This document shows, piece by piece, positions 44,788 to 58,041 of a stretch of DNA of 64,000 bases (its first letter is position 1; each line of letters opens with the position of its first letter). The notes beneath the pieces were generated by a model. The model ran no database searches. It had not been told where the DNA came from and was given only the letters and a program-made list of their open reading frames with translations. Where the stretch lies: contig MNCI01024381.1 of NCBI GenBank assembly GCA_015680685.1, forward strand, positions 3,070-67,069, given 5' to 3'. The translations under genes were made by a program, and so were the position numbers. Source of the stretch: Gnetum montanum. Its lineage: Eukaryota; Streptophyta; Gnetopsida; Gnetales; Gnetaceae.

Positions 44788-47700
44788 CTAAGCATAGTAC
44801 AAATTTAGGTACAAGTGGTTTATCAAATTGGAAAATTCATTGCCATCATGGTTAGCAAGCTTAAATGCTTTGTTTTCATATTCCTTGATGACCAAGAAAG
44901 GCCCTTTCCAATTTGCTAAGAATTTATCTGTAGGTTCGTGAATAGCCTTGAGGACCAGGTCCCCTCCTTGATCGAGCACTGATGTTGATTGTGATGATGA
45001 TTTTGTCATTACATTTGCTAGTACTGCTCAATTTAACCAAGTGTCTACGTGCCCTCCTCCTCTATTGAGTCAAGGTTGATAGTTCTCAACTTTTCATTTT
45101 AAGCCTTGTCAATGAAGCTTGAGAGGATTACACAAAGTGGTAGGACCTACAATTCAAGAGGCAAGATGGCTTCAGACCCATAAGCCAAGTTTTATGGCAT
45201 CTTACTTTCTGTAGTTATTCATGTCATGTGGTAGGCCCAAAGTGCATAGATTAATTACTTATGCCATCACCGTTTGCTACTACAAAGCATCTTCTTTAGA
45301 AGATTGATGATGACTTTGTTTATGGCCTCCACCTAGCCATTTTCCTGTGAGTAGTAGGGTGAAAAAAAGGAATTCTTAATTCTGAAGCATTCACAAAAAG
45401 CATTAGTGTCAAAACTACTAAACTATGGCTCATTATCAGTGACTAAGTCATGGGTAGACCAAAAAGGGCCACTATGTTATGAAGTATGAATTTGCAAACC
45501 TGCTACGATGTTGTCCTCCTAAGGAGAATAGCCTCAACCCACTTTGTAAAATACTTAGTGGTAATTATGATGAAGATATGTTGTATGGAGAATAAAGGAA
45601 TTATTAGTCCTATGATGTCCAACCCCCAATGTTGGAATAGCCATGTGATTTGTGTTGTATGCAGCTCAATAGGTGGTACATGCATGAGGTTACTATGTCA
45701 TTAACATCTATCACACGTCCTAAGCTTGGAGATGTAGTCATGCTCCATGTAAGGCCAATAGTAGCCTAAGAATATGGCTGTTTCCACCATCGGATTATGT
45801 GCTATGTGACCTTTGCAAAGTCCCTAGTGGACTTGTTCCACAATTGTCTACACTTTGCTATCGCTAATGCACGTTGGCAATATGCCATCATAGGATCAAA
45901 GACATAGTGTGCTATCACCTATGATGATATACTATCATAATCACTTTTGCACTGCATCTTTTTGGGTAGTGGTTAGATGCTATAGAGCTTCACCCTATAG
46001 AAGGTATGACTTGATGTTATCGTATCACTTTATTGCATGACTTGTACTTACTGTGGTGACAGATGAAATGTTGGTTATTTGTGTGACACTTATAGTGCAA
46101 ACTACCACTATAGTTGTCAATGTGTAGAACATATTAGGTGCAATGCATAAGGATAATGTAGCTAATGCATCAACAATCGAGTTTTTATTGTGAGGGATAT
46201 GCTAGCCTTTGGTAGTTGCAAATTGCTTGAGTAGGTGCTTTTCCAACTCACAATCAGGCTTCAAGTTTTGGATTTTGTAAGTGTAAACCTCTATGACTTG
46301 GTTAACAACTAGTTTGGAATCACCTCAAACCACTAAGTTTTTTATTCCTATGTTATGAGCTACTAAGATGCCCCAAGGGAGACCTTTGTACTTTGCTATG
46401 TTGTTAGTACATGAAAATGTAAAACAATACCTGAAGGGTTAGATCTCCCCAAAGTGGAACATCATAGTGCCTTGAACTTGTCAAGAACTTGTCTTATGCT
46501 TGGTCATTTGGAAATTTTGGATCTATCATTGCTTGGTCATTAATTGGAGAAGCCGTGAGCTTCACAACTATTTCTTAACCTTTTGTTAATTCTTGTGCAA
46601 TGTAATGTAGGTCAAACTCCATAGTTATTGCTTTTCAACATGAAATGTGATTGCTCTCATGATTGTTCATTGTAATTTCTTGGAGTACATTGCTCTTGTA
46701 GATGATGTTTACTTGGCTGCAGAAAAGATAATGCCTTCACTTCTTAACCGTGAAGACTAAGATGAGGCAAGTATTTTCCACATCGTTATGTTTTGCTTCG
46801 TAGGCCACTAATGCATGACTTAGGTAGTACACGGGGACCTTGGTACCATCGTCCTACTTTTGGCAAAGCAAAGAAGCAATGGACGCATTTGAGGTAGTAA
46901 GGTAGATGTAGAATGGTTTATCTCCTTGTAGAGGATAGACCATTGGAAGTTGAGCCAGGTCTTGTTTAAGATTGTCGAATGCTTCTTGGCATTGAGCCAT
47001 CTACTAAAAGTGAGCCCCCTTTTTGAGCAAGTCTTGCATTGGTTACAACTTGTAAATCAACCATGCAATAAACCATCGTATGAATTGTAGTCTACCTTGT
47101 AACCCGCATAGCTCCTTAAGGTTGGCCAATGGTGTGAAATTGATGATGGCCTTAACCTTTTTGGGATCTACATGTATGGTTGCTTCTGATACTATAAAGC
47201 CTAACATGTGATCCATCTTGACACTGAAGACACATTTCCTAGGATTTAGCCTAAGTTCATGCTTCAAGTAGCATTTGAACACAACATCTAAGTCATCTAT
47301 GTGGTTGTGTGATGCCTTGGATTTAACTACTATATCATCAATGTAATCATTGAGTAGACTAAATAGGTAATCACTAAAGAGCTACATCATGGCACATTGA
47401 TAGGTTGCTCATATGTTCTTGAGTCTAAAATGAATCATGATGTAGCAAACGGTAATCCAAGGGTTCATAAAGGTAGTACTAAGCTAGTGCTCTAGGTTGA
47501 TCCCAATCTATTTGTACCTTAAGGACCTATGTATGAAGGAAAACAAGGCATGACTAGCCATGGTATTGACCAATTGATCAATACTAGGTAGCAGGAAGTT
47601 GTCTTTAATGGTTTCCTTGTTGAGGTCTTGGAAGTCTATGCGAATGCATATAATTTTTTTTTCTTAAGGACAATGATGATGTTGGAGACCTAGTTAGTGT

Positions 47701-48170
47701 AGTTAATAGCCTAGATGAAACAAACTTTGTAAATCTTAGTGATTTCATCATAGACTGCCAACGCCATCTCAAGCCTAGCCTTATAGGATTTTTTCTTAAC
47801 TGGTTTCATGCCAAGATTGAGGATTATGTTATGTTGTACTACACAAGGATCAAGGCTTAGCATGTCTTCGTAAGACCATGTAAATTCCTTGATGTTCTCA
47901 TTAAGAACTCTTGCAATGTTTTGGGCATGTTGAGGCTCTAACAAAGAACTAAGCTTCAATGTTATCACCTTGCCACTAGATGTTGCTATGGGGACTTCAA
48001 CTAGGGTATCCTTGGTGATCTGGCTAGTCTAGCAGTGCCTCTATAGATGTTATATATTCATAGTGGGCTACAACCTTAAGGTCTAAGCACTATGAATCGA
48101 TATATTGCATAAGATCATTGTGTGACCTGATGAGGACTAGTGGTGATTGAAGATGCTCGTACATAGTTAT
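44788..48170 (-). pseudogene. pol: D pol: RT, RNase H, second RNase H, integrase, decayed
   Basis: RT lead: EPQHAQNIARVLNENIKEF and LEMALAVYDEITKIYKVCFI (47711-47968); then the RT thumb side RLNPRKCVFSVK, GFIVSEATIHVDPKKVKAII, LKELCGLQGRLQF (47043-47282). RNase H 46580-47040 and second RNase H about 45950-46560. Integrase: TQITWLFQHWGLDIIGLI, TKYFTKWVEAILLRRTTS (45503-45685) and VEAINK, in which the catalytic Glu is kept (unlike A and B). The C-terminal domain, GDLVLKAIHEPTDKFLANWK, ends LYLNLYYA. It has numerous stops and small indels. Confidence 0.88.
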
Positions 48171-48339
48171 GTTGTGAATCCTACAATAACCCTGTAAAAG
48201 AAACTAGAAATATGTCAAGCTAAACCTATCTTAATAAGAGAAATATGCATAGATAAAAGAAAACAATGCAATAAAGTTTAACTATGTATGCAAATGAGGT
48301 CAAGAAGCAAGGGATGCATGGGCTGATTTTGGGCCTTGG

Positions 48340-48425
48340 CAGGCCATGGGGTTGCCAATTTAAGGTCTTAGTGGAGTACAAAATGCTAGTTTGACATCAT
48401 AGCGGATGGTGGATGTGCATGATGT
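48340..48425 (-). repeat. D linker 2 repeats
   Basis: Two to three degenerate units (plus strand: GCCAATTTAAGGTCTTAGTGG and TGCTAGTTTGACATCATAGCGG) between the pol start and the antisense block. Short but at the expected position. Confidence 0.5.
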
Positions 48426-48429
48426 GTCA

Positions 48430-50480
48430 TTGAAATGAGGTTTGATGCATTAGGAAAGAAAAATTGGCTTAGGGGTGCCCATCAGGCAATTAGAAAAATT
48501 CAAAATTTTGCTAAGTCCAAAGACTACCAAAAAAATCAAAAAAATTTCTAACTCTAGTGGCTACACTTACCCCTAGCTATGTTTGGCACTGTTAAGCGTA
48601 GCAACAGGCAAGTAAAAATTTAAGTAGTTCCCAGCAGTATGTAAGTGCATTTTACCCTTTGGAAATTTGTAATTGTCAAAAGGTAAAAATGAACTTTCAA
48701 AGCATAGCATGGCTGTAACAAGAGCATAGTTTGTCAAAGATGATGCATCGACATGGATGCCAGCACCCCGACTTAGCTAACATGGAGGAGGGAGAGTGAC
48801 TTCTAAAGCACCTACCCTAGGCACACGTGGAAGAGAGGAGGGTACCATTGACTACTAGGTGCATTGCTACACTCATCCCTTTATTATTTTTTGCATTTTT
48901 GGTTCCCTACTTAGGCATTAGGGCTTGGTGCTTAGGGATGGAAGCCTTCCTTAGTAGGGGCTACTATCACCATGGTCGCTTGGGCCTATCATGGTCATAA
49001 GGGAAGGCACGCATGTGTTGGTAGGGTTTTGCTTTCTCATTTTTTTTATTTTTCTATTTCTTGGGGATTTGACAACAAGAGTTTTAGCTATCATGGCCAC
49101 TGTGGCTATCCACATAGCCATGGATGTGATGTCCATGAGCTAATAGTGGAGGATTAGGATTTTGACAAAGCACATGGTGGGGGAAAAACTAGAGCACAAG
49201 TGTCTAGGTTTCATTTTGGGTTAGAGGTGAGGGCTTACATTGTGGCAATAGTAACTAGCATGGTGGTTGATGTGGCCACCAAGAGAAGATTGAGCAAGGG
49301 CAAGGATCTATGCAGAGTGGTGGAAAGAGAAAAAAATATTTTTTACTCTTGACACGTAGTGCAGTGGGTGGGGACCAAGGTCGAGGATTTGGCCATGACT
49401 AAGGTGGCTCAGCATGGCATGAGGCAAAAAGAGGGTAAATCTTCCACTATCTTCTTCCCCTCATTTTTTTGTGCCTTACATATAATAGGGGTGGGGGTCT
49501 TGACAGTAGTAATGAGGCTACTACCTATAGGGAAAAATGCATGGTAGGGGCAGTTTACTAGTGGCACCTTGATGTGGTAGGGACTACCACCACTACAGCT
49601 ACCATAATCACATGGAAAAAGAAGAGGGAGTGGCAATGGGCTTGTGCATGCCTGTATGTGGGGCTAGGGGCTTGGGTTACAATGGTAGGGACAAGGGTTC
49701 GAGGGTTGCTATTGCCCATAAGGCAAGATGCATGGTGAAGGCTACAACGAAGCATGGGGTAGGGTGATGTTTTGAGGCATAGTGGCATGGCCACTATGGT
49801 AGTGGCCATGATGGAAGGAGGTGTACGGATGCAACATAGGCAGTTAGTTTTTTTTTTTTTTTTTTTGCAAAAATGTTATTTTTGGGGCTACACTCCCTAG
49901 GGGCATAGCCAATAGTCAATGTTTTACTTTAGAATTTTAACTTGTGGGGCTACACTCATTGGGAGTGTAGCTAATAGTTAGATTTATTTTTTTGTAAATT
50001 TTTTCTAGAGTTTTTGGGGCTATGCTCTTGGGGAGCATAGCTGAAAATTAGAAAATTTTTCATGTTTATGGACTACATTACTAGAGGTAGTCTAGAGTTA
50101 GAATTTTTTGTGCCTGCTCTAAGCTATGCTACCCAAAGTAAGAAAAAATTTGAAAAAATTTGTTAAATGTAAAAGCATGTCCACAATGCTAAAAACTGAA
50201 TAATGCTAATCTTGAAAATTGAAATGATGCTAAACTACTAAAACATGCAAACCAAAATAATGCAAACATGCATGCATATGAAATGAAATGCTTACACTAT
50301 GCTAACATGTTGTACCCCAATGAGTACTAGGCACATCAAATGTATATGTTAATGTCCTATACTTGTAGGGCCTAGGGAGCCCTAGGATGCTTTTCTAAGT
50401 TATGATATGTTACATAATTTTTTTTTGCTAAATGTAAATTAATATGTTTTTGACAAAATGCATATGTTTCATACTAACAC
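48430..50480 (+). other. D antisense-gene upstream region with hairpin-forming repeats
   Basis: No coding part can be assigned with confidence. 48870-49830 is rich in words such as CATGGCCACTRTGG. A 20-base T run is at 49850. At 49880-50060 three inverted repeats of the form GGGGCTACACTCNNNGGGAGTGTAGC occur (near 49882, 49958 and 50017). By position this should hold the promoter, leader and intron 1 of D's antisense gene, where B has GCGTATACGC palindromes. Confidence 0.5.
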
Positions 50481-50489
50481 TGTGTTGGT

Positions 50490-53400
50490 CATTTGCGTGA
50501 TTACAGGGTATTGTTAAAGCTAATTTTGGTCATGATGGAGCTTGTCGACATCCTTTGTTGCATGAGCAAGCCCATGCCTACCCTAAACATGAAGTTGGGT
50601 CATCAGGTGATGTGGTTTTGGCTAGGGGCCTCCAAGTTCCTAACCTTCTTACTACGATATTTCAATGTGATCATGTGGTCACACCTAGCAATGAAGGGTA
50701 CAGCTTCCATCACTGAGACATTACTACTTAAGGCCAATTGGGGCATACTGAAGTTCATGTCTGATGAGCCCATGAACAATGATAGACAAGCAGGTGATTT
50801 AAGGTGAAGCCCCATAGGCACTCATCCACTAGCTAGGATTTGGGGAATGCCAAAGTTCTCCTATTACAACAAGGAAAACACCCTCTTCGTGGCTATGCAT
50901 GTGATACTGTGCTTTAGAACTTGCTTGGAACTGTATACTACACTGGAGGGTAAATGCTCATGCTTTCATGTTATGGTCTATTATTTTTTGCCATGCTAGA
51001 TTTTCTAATTACTAGTTGCTCATGTTTGATGCCAAGTTTAAAGTTGATGATGAAGGGCTTCACAAAGAACCAAGGGCTCTTACCTTAACCTACACCACCC
51101 TAGAGGTGTTCTCCTTTGGTTTGAACCTTCAGGAGGCTATGATTGAGTAGGTGGGAGAGGACTTAGAGAGTTATCCTACCTACTATCCAAAGGCATTCGA
51201 GTGGTTCATGATCTATGGTTGGCTTGATGAGGGATGGGCTAGTGGCAAGTCCAACTTCAAGGAGCTAGTTATGATACCACCTCTATCAAGCATACCATTT
51301 GTTCCTCATAAACATTTGTTACTTGGCTTAGCTTTTATTGGTTACTCACATGCACTCATTGATTCACTCTTGCATAATTCTAACATTGTATTCACCTATA
51401 TTATAGCTACAATTACTTTAGGAATGGTGATGGTGGTCACCACAAGCTACAGCAAGTCCACCCTCATAATGAAATACGGTGATGTGGAGGGAGCATAGCA
51501 TTGGTTGTGTCATAAGGCCTTATATGTGTTAACCAATCGATTGACATGTGCTAGGTTGATGGACCTCTTCTTGCTCCTTAGCCCAAGCACTCCAGTGGCT
51601 AAGATGGTCACCGTTATTAACTCCTTTAGTAGCGACACATGTCACTTCATCACCTATGTGCATGAAGTGAGGGTGGTCCTAGACCTCAACAATGCTTTCT
51701 TTGTGAACTTCTATGGCCTTATCTCTGAAGACCTATTAGTCATTGACAAGGCCAATAGAAAGGTGGACCACAACAGAGAGATTGAGGAGTGGTTGAGAAC
51801 CACTCAATCTTGTAAGGGAATTGTGGTTGGAGATGTGCATGTGCCCATGGTTTAGGAGCTCTACCCTCTTTTTTGTGCCCATGCCTTTCCAAAGCTACTC
51901 TCCCAAGGAAAAATCCTTGGGAGAGAGAAAGCATGGGTGATAAGGGAGGTTCTTGATTAGGGTAATAGATTTAACTAAACCTCCTTTATCATTGCTAGAC
52001 TGCAAGCAGAGATCACCAAACTTCACTACAACCTACAAATGAGGTTTCATGTTTACTTCACATTCTTCATAGCATATCTATGAAGGTTTGTGAAGTTCTT
52101 GGTTATCTGAGATAATAGGCATTGGGTTGTGTAGGATTGCAAGACGCTATCCAAGCCTTGGGTTAAGCACTTACTTGTGACCACTCATGGATAGGACCCC
52201 CTAAATGGGATTGATGACTCATACTCAGTTATGATGAAAGCTCATCTAGGGAGGTCATGGTCAGACTATTCTCATGATAGTGTAGGTGAGTGCCCCCCAA
52301 TGATCATTGGGGATGCAAGCAAGGCCAACTGGTATATTGAAAAGATGGTGGAACCTTCCAAGATAAAAATTAAGAGGCCACACCTAGCAAAAAAGGCTAC
52401 TCCTATGGTTAGATAGGTGGGTGTCAAGAAGGTCTGCCTCAAGATACCCACCTTCTATTCAGTGGTTGCAGGTTAGTCAACATGTCTTAGATGCATCTAT
52501 TTTGTATTTTTTTCATATTTATAATTTTTTTTATGTCACGCTAATACTACTATGCTATGTTTGTGAGTTAGACAATAGGGTTGCTGAAGAAGCAACGGTA
52601 GTGATGGAAGTGGAGATGGCTCCTCCTTAAGTTGAAGAGGAGGAAGCATGCAGAGGGAAGCTACCTAAGGCCATAGGAACCTTTTAGCAATTTGACATAG
52701 AGGGGCTATTCCACCCTAAGGGTGATTTTACCAACCTCTTTAATAATGTGTAACTGGGAGATCCTCATGTGCTGACACCTAAGGGCTTACTAGGTAAATG
52801 CTTTAAGTTGTCATTTTCTTTCATCCTTTGCTCCTGCATCTTTGGCAATTTAATTGTTAAGCGTTGCATTGTGTTGGATTGTAGCCTTAGATTTCCTTGT
52901 TAGCAATTCACTGCTAATGCCTACCGAACACATGAAGCCATGGGTAGACACACTAGATAAATTTGCCTTCATGGAAGGCATAGTTGAGGACATAATAGAT
53001 CACATACAATAGGCAGATCCTAAGTTTGGTATGTATACTATTTTAATTGAATTGCTTTACTAATTTTGTGCTTAGTCTATGGCTAATGTTGATTTTCTTA
53101 TTGTAAGCCAATAGCTTCTAAGCTCCGTTGGGATCCAAACTAGGTGGCCAAGGTGGATGTCATCCCCAAGTACCCCTTGAGGTGGAGCAAGTGCCTCACC
53201 ATGTATACAAGGTAGTTAGCAAGTGCACACTTTCTAGTGTGAAGTTGTTATGGACCTACAGGTACTTGAATGAGCACCTATGGAAATTTATGCATGAAAT
53301 TAAGGAAACTGTGGTGAACTTGAGCATAAAGAACTGAGACCTTTAGTTCCATTATGATTTCTTATTGACTCAAGCATAGAGGGATAGTACCTGGTGGGCT

Positions 53401-54115
53401 ATAGAGATTAATTATGCCAAGTACTTGTTGGAAATATAAGGCAAAAATAAGGATACTCGAGAGATTATTAAGTAGAGGTTTCAAATGGATCTACTTGCCT
53501 AAAAACACCAAGAGTGAAAGAGCTTCAACACTAAGATGTGCAAGTGGGAGGCACATGCAAAATGACCACAAGTGCCACTACAAGCATGACCGAGATGCAT
53601 ATGTGTAGTAACTCAAAGAAGAGTCAGTCAAAGTAAACTGCCTTAAGTTTTTCATTAAGGTGATTGGTGGGAGCTAGGCCTTTGAGCTATTCACTCAACA
53701 CACAATGGTTAGTTGATCCCCAAAGCAGAAGATTTCCCTACCCTTAGGGAAGACATCTATTGCTACCTTTTCGATGCAACCACCTACATGGACTACCGTG
53801 GACAAGAACAAGATCCTTATGGGTGTTGACTTTGTTCATGAGGATTGGACATGGCTATTCAAGGTCAAGATCCTCTGATGCTTGGAGGAGGGCCTTGATA
53901 GATTACCTCTAGACATGGTCGATGCGAGACCCTCTCAGGTTAGTTTTTTTTTTTGTTTTTCATGTTATGTTTTTTTGTTAAGTTGTGTATTGTACATCGG
54001 TTTAGGGATTTTTTTATGATGGCTGTCTTTGGCAGGAACTAGGAAATAGTGTAGGTCCTAGTGGTGTAGTAGAAGAAGAGGAGCCTTCACCACCACTTAG
54101 CATCACTGGCTAAGA
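50490..54115 (+). pseudogene. D antisense gene (multi-exon), decayed
   Basis: Homologous to the B gene and antisense to D's own pol. Exon-2 end: GTHPLARIW and YYNKENTLFVAMHVILCF (B: STHPLMCVW and YLNNTLFLVAHVHTLF), then a GTAAAT donor at 50950. Exon 3: VDDEGLHKEPRALTLTYTTL, GWLDEGW. Exon 4 (about 51470-52470): RLMDLFLLLSPSTPVAKMV, HEVRVVLDLNNAFFVNFYGL, FTFFIAYL, PWVKHL. An intron near 52470-52570 matches B intron 4 in position. Coiled-coil exon: LEVEQVPHHVYKVVSKCTLS, WTYRYLNEHLWKFMHEIKET (53170-53330). Stops are scattered. Function unknown. Confidence 0.78.
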
Positions 54116-54289
54116 AGATCCCGATGTAGCCCTATCACTAGGCATTTCTATAATTTGTATATTTTTGTATAGTGTAGTATGGATAATCATGTTATGTAAT
54201 ATTATGCTTTTATGAAATACAGTGGATTTTTTTTCATATGATATGTATTATTATATGTTAAGTGTTGATAGTGTGATGAATTGATGCAA

Positions 54290-54575
54290 AGAATTTGCTA
54301 GTTTTAGGCAATTTTGAGCTATGTATGTAGATAATTTTTTGATATTTTTTGGCCATTTTGGGCCCAAACAATAGTTTAGGGCCATTTCAAGCCATGCATT
54401 AGAACAAAGAGTGTTGCTAGTTTTAGGCCATGACAAGATACACTAATATTTTTATGCCATTTTGAGCCATGCGATAGGAAGGGAAAAAGGTTGCTAGTTT
54501 TAGGCCGTGGTAGGCCATGTAGTAGTTTAAGGTCTTCTTGGACCATGCGTGCTAGTTTTAGGCCTTGGTGGACTG
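54290..54575 (-). repeat. D linker 1 repeats
   Basis: Plus-strand reading GCTAGTTTTAGGCCATGACAAG, TTTAGGCCATTTTGAGCCATG and AGTTTAAGGTCTTCTTGGACC, the reverse complement of the gag-side unit (TGGCCTAAAACTAGC). About nine units. They lie between the 3' end of the antisense gene and D's protease. Bases 54576-54910 are AT-rich and empty. Confidence 0.75.
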
Positions 54576-54909
54576 TACTATGTTTCTATAAGTTTTTTAG
54601 TCTTATGATGTTTATGTGTTTTTGCTATCTTTATGTGTAAATTGATGACTAAAAAGTAAACAAAAGTGTAAACATCACAATAAAAGAAGAAAAAATTCAT
54701 AAGCATAGAAAGATAAAAAATGAAAATGTACAGACTAAGCAAAAAATGTAAAATGTGAACAAAATGAAAACAAGTCAAGCATGTAGAACTGGGGTAGTTA
54801 GGGACCCAACACCTATTGGACAAAGGGAATGCCTTAGTCACATAGTTGTTTCCTAACCTAGTGTGGGTTAGGTGGTACATAGGGCCTAGAGGGTACAATA
54901 CAGTACTCA

Positions 54910-56250
54910 CCCTAACCTTTGTTAGCTATGTCAAAGGGAAATTCATTCTACAAAGCATCTTCAAAATAGTTAGGGATCTCTGTTAGCTCTTTGAGTTGGT
55001 TTGTTTCACATCTTTCTTCTTTGTCGTCTATGGGAGGTGTGTCATTGGGGAACTCTATCTCTAATCCTTATTCAACATTAATGTTGTTGATGATTAAAGG
55101 GGCTACATCATCACCATGTATGAGAACCTCTCCACTTTCATATGGAAGGTGGATTTCCTAATGAATTAGGGAGGAGACAACCAACAACCGGGCTATCTAG
55201 GGCCTACCCAAGATTAGGTTGAAACCTAACATCTTCTTAATAACTATGAAATCAGCTGTGATGGGGAATTTCTCCCCTACCATAGAGGCTATTGTGATAG
55301 TCCCTCTTATGATAATGCATAACCCATTCAATAATTTCAAGCATGTCATATTTGTTGGTTGAATCTAGTCAGCAAGACCAAGTTTGTCAACGACCGTGTA
55401 TGTGATGACATTGGTTGTTACCCTATCATCAACATGCACCTTGTGGATCCTACACTCTCCCATATGGATAGTGATGAACATCAACATAGTGATGACCTAA
55501 CCCTTCTTAGGGTCTACCTTGATTACCTCATCTTGAAATACCAAGGGCATTGAACTTGATTCCTACAAAGAAGGAGGTAACATCATAGCGTGAATGGACT
55601 ATTCATCTACTGAGATATCCTCCATGATGGGAATGGAGGTCAACATGTGCACTAGAACTTCACGATGGGTAGAGGAAGTCATCATGAGTTTGTACAAGCT
55701 TAGAGTTATGTTTTTCTATTTTAAAGCCTACTTGACTTATGTCAATGTGTCAAGGAAGTCCTTTTTACTATCTACTACCTTATTTTTATTGGCCTTCACC
55801 TCCTCCATGCAACCTAAGAGATAGATCTCTTGTGGAGGGGATTTGGGCTAGGTTTGCTTGGTTTTCTTTGAAGCCTCAGTGCTTCATTGTTGGTCACTTT
55901 GCTTTAGAGCCTTACTACTCCATTGTTGGTCACATTGCTTTAGAGCCTTAGTGCTTCATGGTTAACTACTCATTATGGTGGCCTCTTCAGTTGGTTGGGC
56001 CATTGGTATGGAAGAGAAAGGAACAAGCTTAGGCAAGACTAACACCCTTTGCTCCTAGTGTTTCCTAAGAATATGATTGATGAGGTGCTCGTTAGGCCTC
56101 CTAATTTACCATCTTGCTTATCTGTTGGCGTCATTTGTATCACAAGGTCTTGGATGAGTAGGAGCTGATGCATTGCCCACCACTAGACTCCCAACAGGTG
56201 GGGAGTCCACATGTTGCAACATCCTTATGACAAAGGATTTTTGGGTTATG
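54910..56250 (-). pseudogene. D protease and proline-rich connector
   Basis: Reverse complement aligns with the protease of A and O: the CCATATGARAGTGGAGAGGTTCT block (PYESGEVLIHGD) at about 55110-55145, the MLGFNLILGRP block at about 55200-55230, and the KLVTLINHMLEIIEWVMHY-like decayed middle. Further right (55990-56250), QKSFVIRM and decayed connector sequence correspond to the PYVVRVPP region. It is cut by C at 56250. Open frames on the plus strand here (for example 55594-55824) are shadows. Confidence 0.65.
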
Positions 56251-56255
56251 GTAGT
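56251..56255. repeat. Presumed target-site duplication of element C, left copy (GTAGT)
   Basis: The five bases before the TGAAAC start of C. The right copy lies beyond the window, so the duplication cannot be confirmed here. Confidence 0.55.
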
Positions 56256-57433
56256 TGAAACACCACAAAATTTCGAGCTTGGTGCTTCCCTAGCAAGAAG
56301 CAGGTCCCTAGGACCCGCGAACGGCCACGGCTACATTTTGTGTCGCACATTGTAACTTTGGGAATCAAGAGGCGTAATTTTCACTGTGTAGTACCAGCAT
56401 ATACGCCCGGCGTATAAGCCCAGCAGTACCAGGGTATATGCCCGACACCCCCAGCGTATACGCCCAGCGTGGACATCCGGCCCACACGCCCGATGTACAC
56501 GACTCACCTGTACACTCGACAGGTACCACAGATGCATACGCCCGATGATGAAGTCTCAATGACAGAATGAAGACAACACCGAAGAGCAAGAATTGAAGCA
56601 AGTTGGTGACCATCAGCATACATGCCCGGTGTATACGCCGAGTCATTGTCGGTGTGTACGCTTAGCGTGTACACCCAACGTCCATGGCATCTCCACCCAA
56701 GTTCACACGCCCAACACGTCCAGCGTATATGCCTAGCGTATACGCCCGGAAGATGTAATATGTTGTATATCTGTAAATTGTATGCACCCGGTCAATGCGC
56801 CATGTGTCTCCTAACCCGAGCCTAGCGTAAAAACCGGTATTAAAACCTGACTTTCCCACTTCACCTGAGGACAGTCGGCAAAATCCCAGAGCATACCCAG
56901 GAGCAATTATGCTACGCACTAGAGCTCAAAACCCTCTTACACTGGAAAACCTATACGCCGTGCATAGTCTCTACACCATGCACACAGCGTAATCTAGCCC
57001 AGCCACCCTCCCATCCACCGAGGCTTTTCATCCGCCTTGTGCTTCGCCACAACTACGTTAGACCGGTGCACTGTATTCTCATTCTATAATATCATTGTTA
57101 CATTTGCTGCATAAGATTGTTTATAGTTTTACATCAATTTGGCCCACGCATGCTGTTTACGCCTGTTTACGCTTACGCTCCGTTTGCATCTATTTTACGT
57201 TGTTTACACTTTCTTTTATACCCATTTACACTGTTTACGCATAACCCAGCGTATAGCACTTCAGCATACGTGCGGGTAAATCCTTGTCTAATCCACGTGC
57301 GGACCACCCAAGGTACTCTACCTTCATGCATTCCAGCTCGCCCTCAAGCGAAGGTAGGGTCTTCTGTTCTCGTCCTGTGATCCCACAGTCTCTATTTCCT
57401 TCCAGCCAGGGATCGACGATTTCAGGTGATACA
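56256..57433 (+). repeat. C 5' LTR
   Basis: 1,178 bp. Starts TGAAACACCACAAAATTTCG as in B, ends TTTCAGGTGATACA. It has a palindrome array (56395-56750) of GCGTATACGCCC variants and a TATA-like GTATTAAAA at 56837. The G-box is mutated to CATGTG. Confidence 0.92.
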
Positions 57434-57437
57434 GAAA

Positions 57438-57455
57438 TTGGCGCTAGAAGGAGGG
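57438..57455 (+). other. C primer-binding site
   Basis: TTGGCGCTAGAAGGAGGG, identical to B, four bases after the LTR end. Confidence 0.85.
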
Positions 57456-58041
57456 CCGAACATCCACCTAAAACTCCACTTGCACACTCCCAGCGTCTAC
57501 ACTGATCAACATTTACGCTACCATTTCCTGCTGCAACCCTCTCAGCGTCCACGCAGCCCAGTTTGAAAACCCAGTCTGCTAACTGTCCAACATCTACGCT
57601 ATTCAGTATTTATGCTCCCCCTCTTAAAAATTCCCTGAGAAAACCATACGCTGCCTTGTTTTTATGCTGTGCATTGTCTTACGCTAAGCATCGTCTTACG
57701 CTATCTTTTTTACGCTGAGTCTTCTTTACGCTGAGCCTTGTTTAGGTTGAGCCTTGTTTACGCTGAGCCTTGTTTACGCCGAGCCTTGTTTATGCTGAGC
57801 TGTATCTTACGCTATCTGCTTTTACGCTGTACCCCTTTTTACATTGTACCCTTACGCTATATACGCTGTCTAGCGTATACGCTGAGCCACTTACACCATA
57901 GACTCGTTTACGCTGCCCATTTACACTACGTATGTATATGCTGTATACGCTCTCACACGCTATCAGCTGAAGCGTATACGTTGTATGCTGCATAGTACAT
58001 CAATTTCACTCTAGACAGTGTCACATCCTAAACCAATCATC
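57456..58041 (+). repeat. C leader with TTTACGCTG words
   Basis: Non-coding. Repeats of GAGCCTTGTTTACGCTGAGC (57710-57800) and GTATACGCTG words up to 57990. Equivalent to 19376-20057 in B. Small frames in both strands come from the repeats. Confidence 0.65.

Larger units (their letters stand above)
43443..56250 (-). mobile_element. Element D: old minus-strand Tat-like element, split by O and C
   Basis: Reading leftward from 56250: proline-rich connector, protease, linker 1, antisense gene (on plus), linker 2, pol, linker 3, 3' UTR. Neither LTR is in the window because O cut it on the left and C on the right. It is the most degenerate of the full-length copies and hence probably the oldest. 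Bases 43443-43920 are its 3' UTR, alignable in reverse complement with O 2860-3110. Confidence 0.85.

Noticed and set aside
49850-49866. Poly(T) run as evidence of a reverse-strand LINE or SINE tail
   Set aside because: No target duplication, internal promoter boxes or LINE coding sequence adjoin it; it lies in a low-complexity part of element D.
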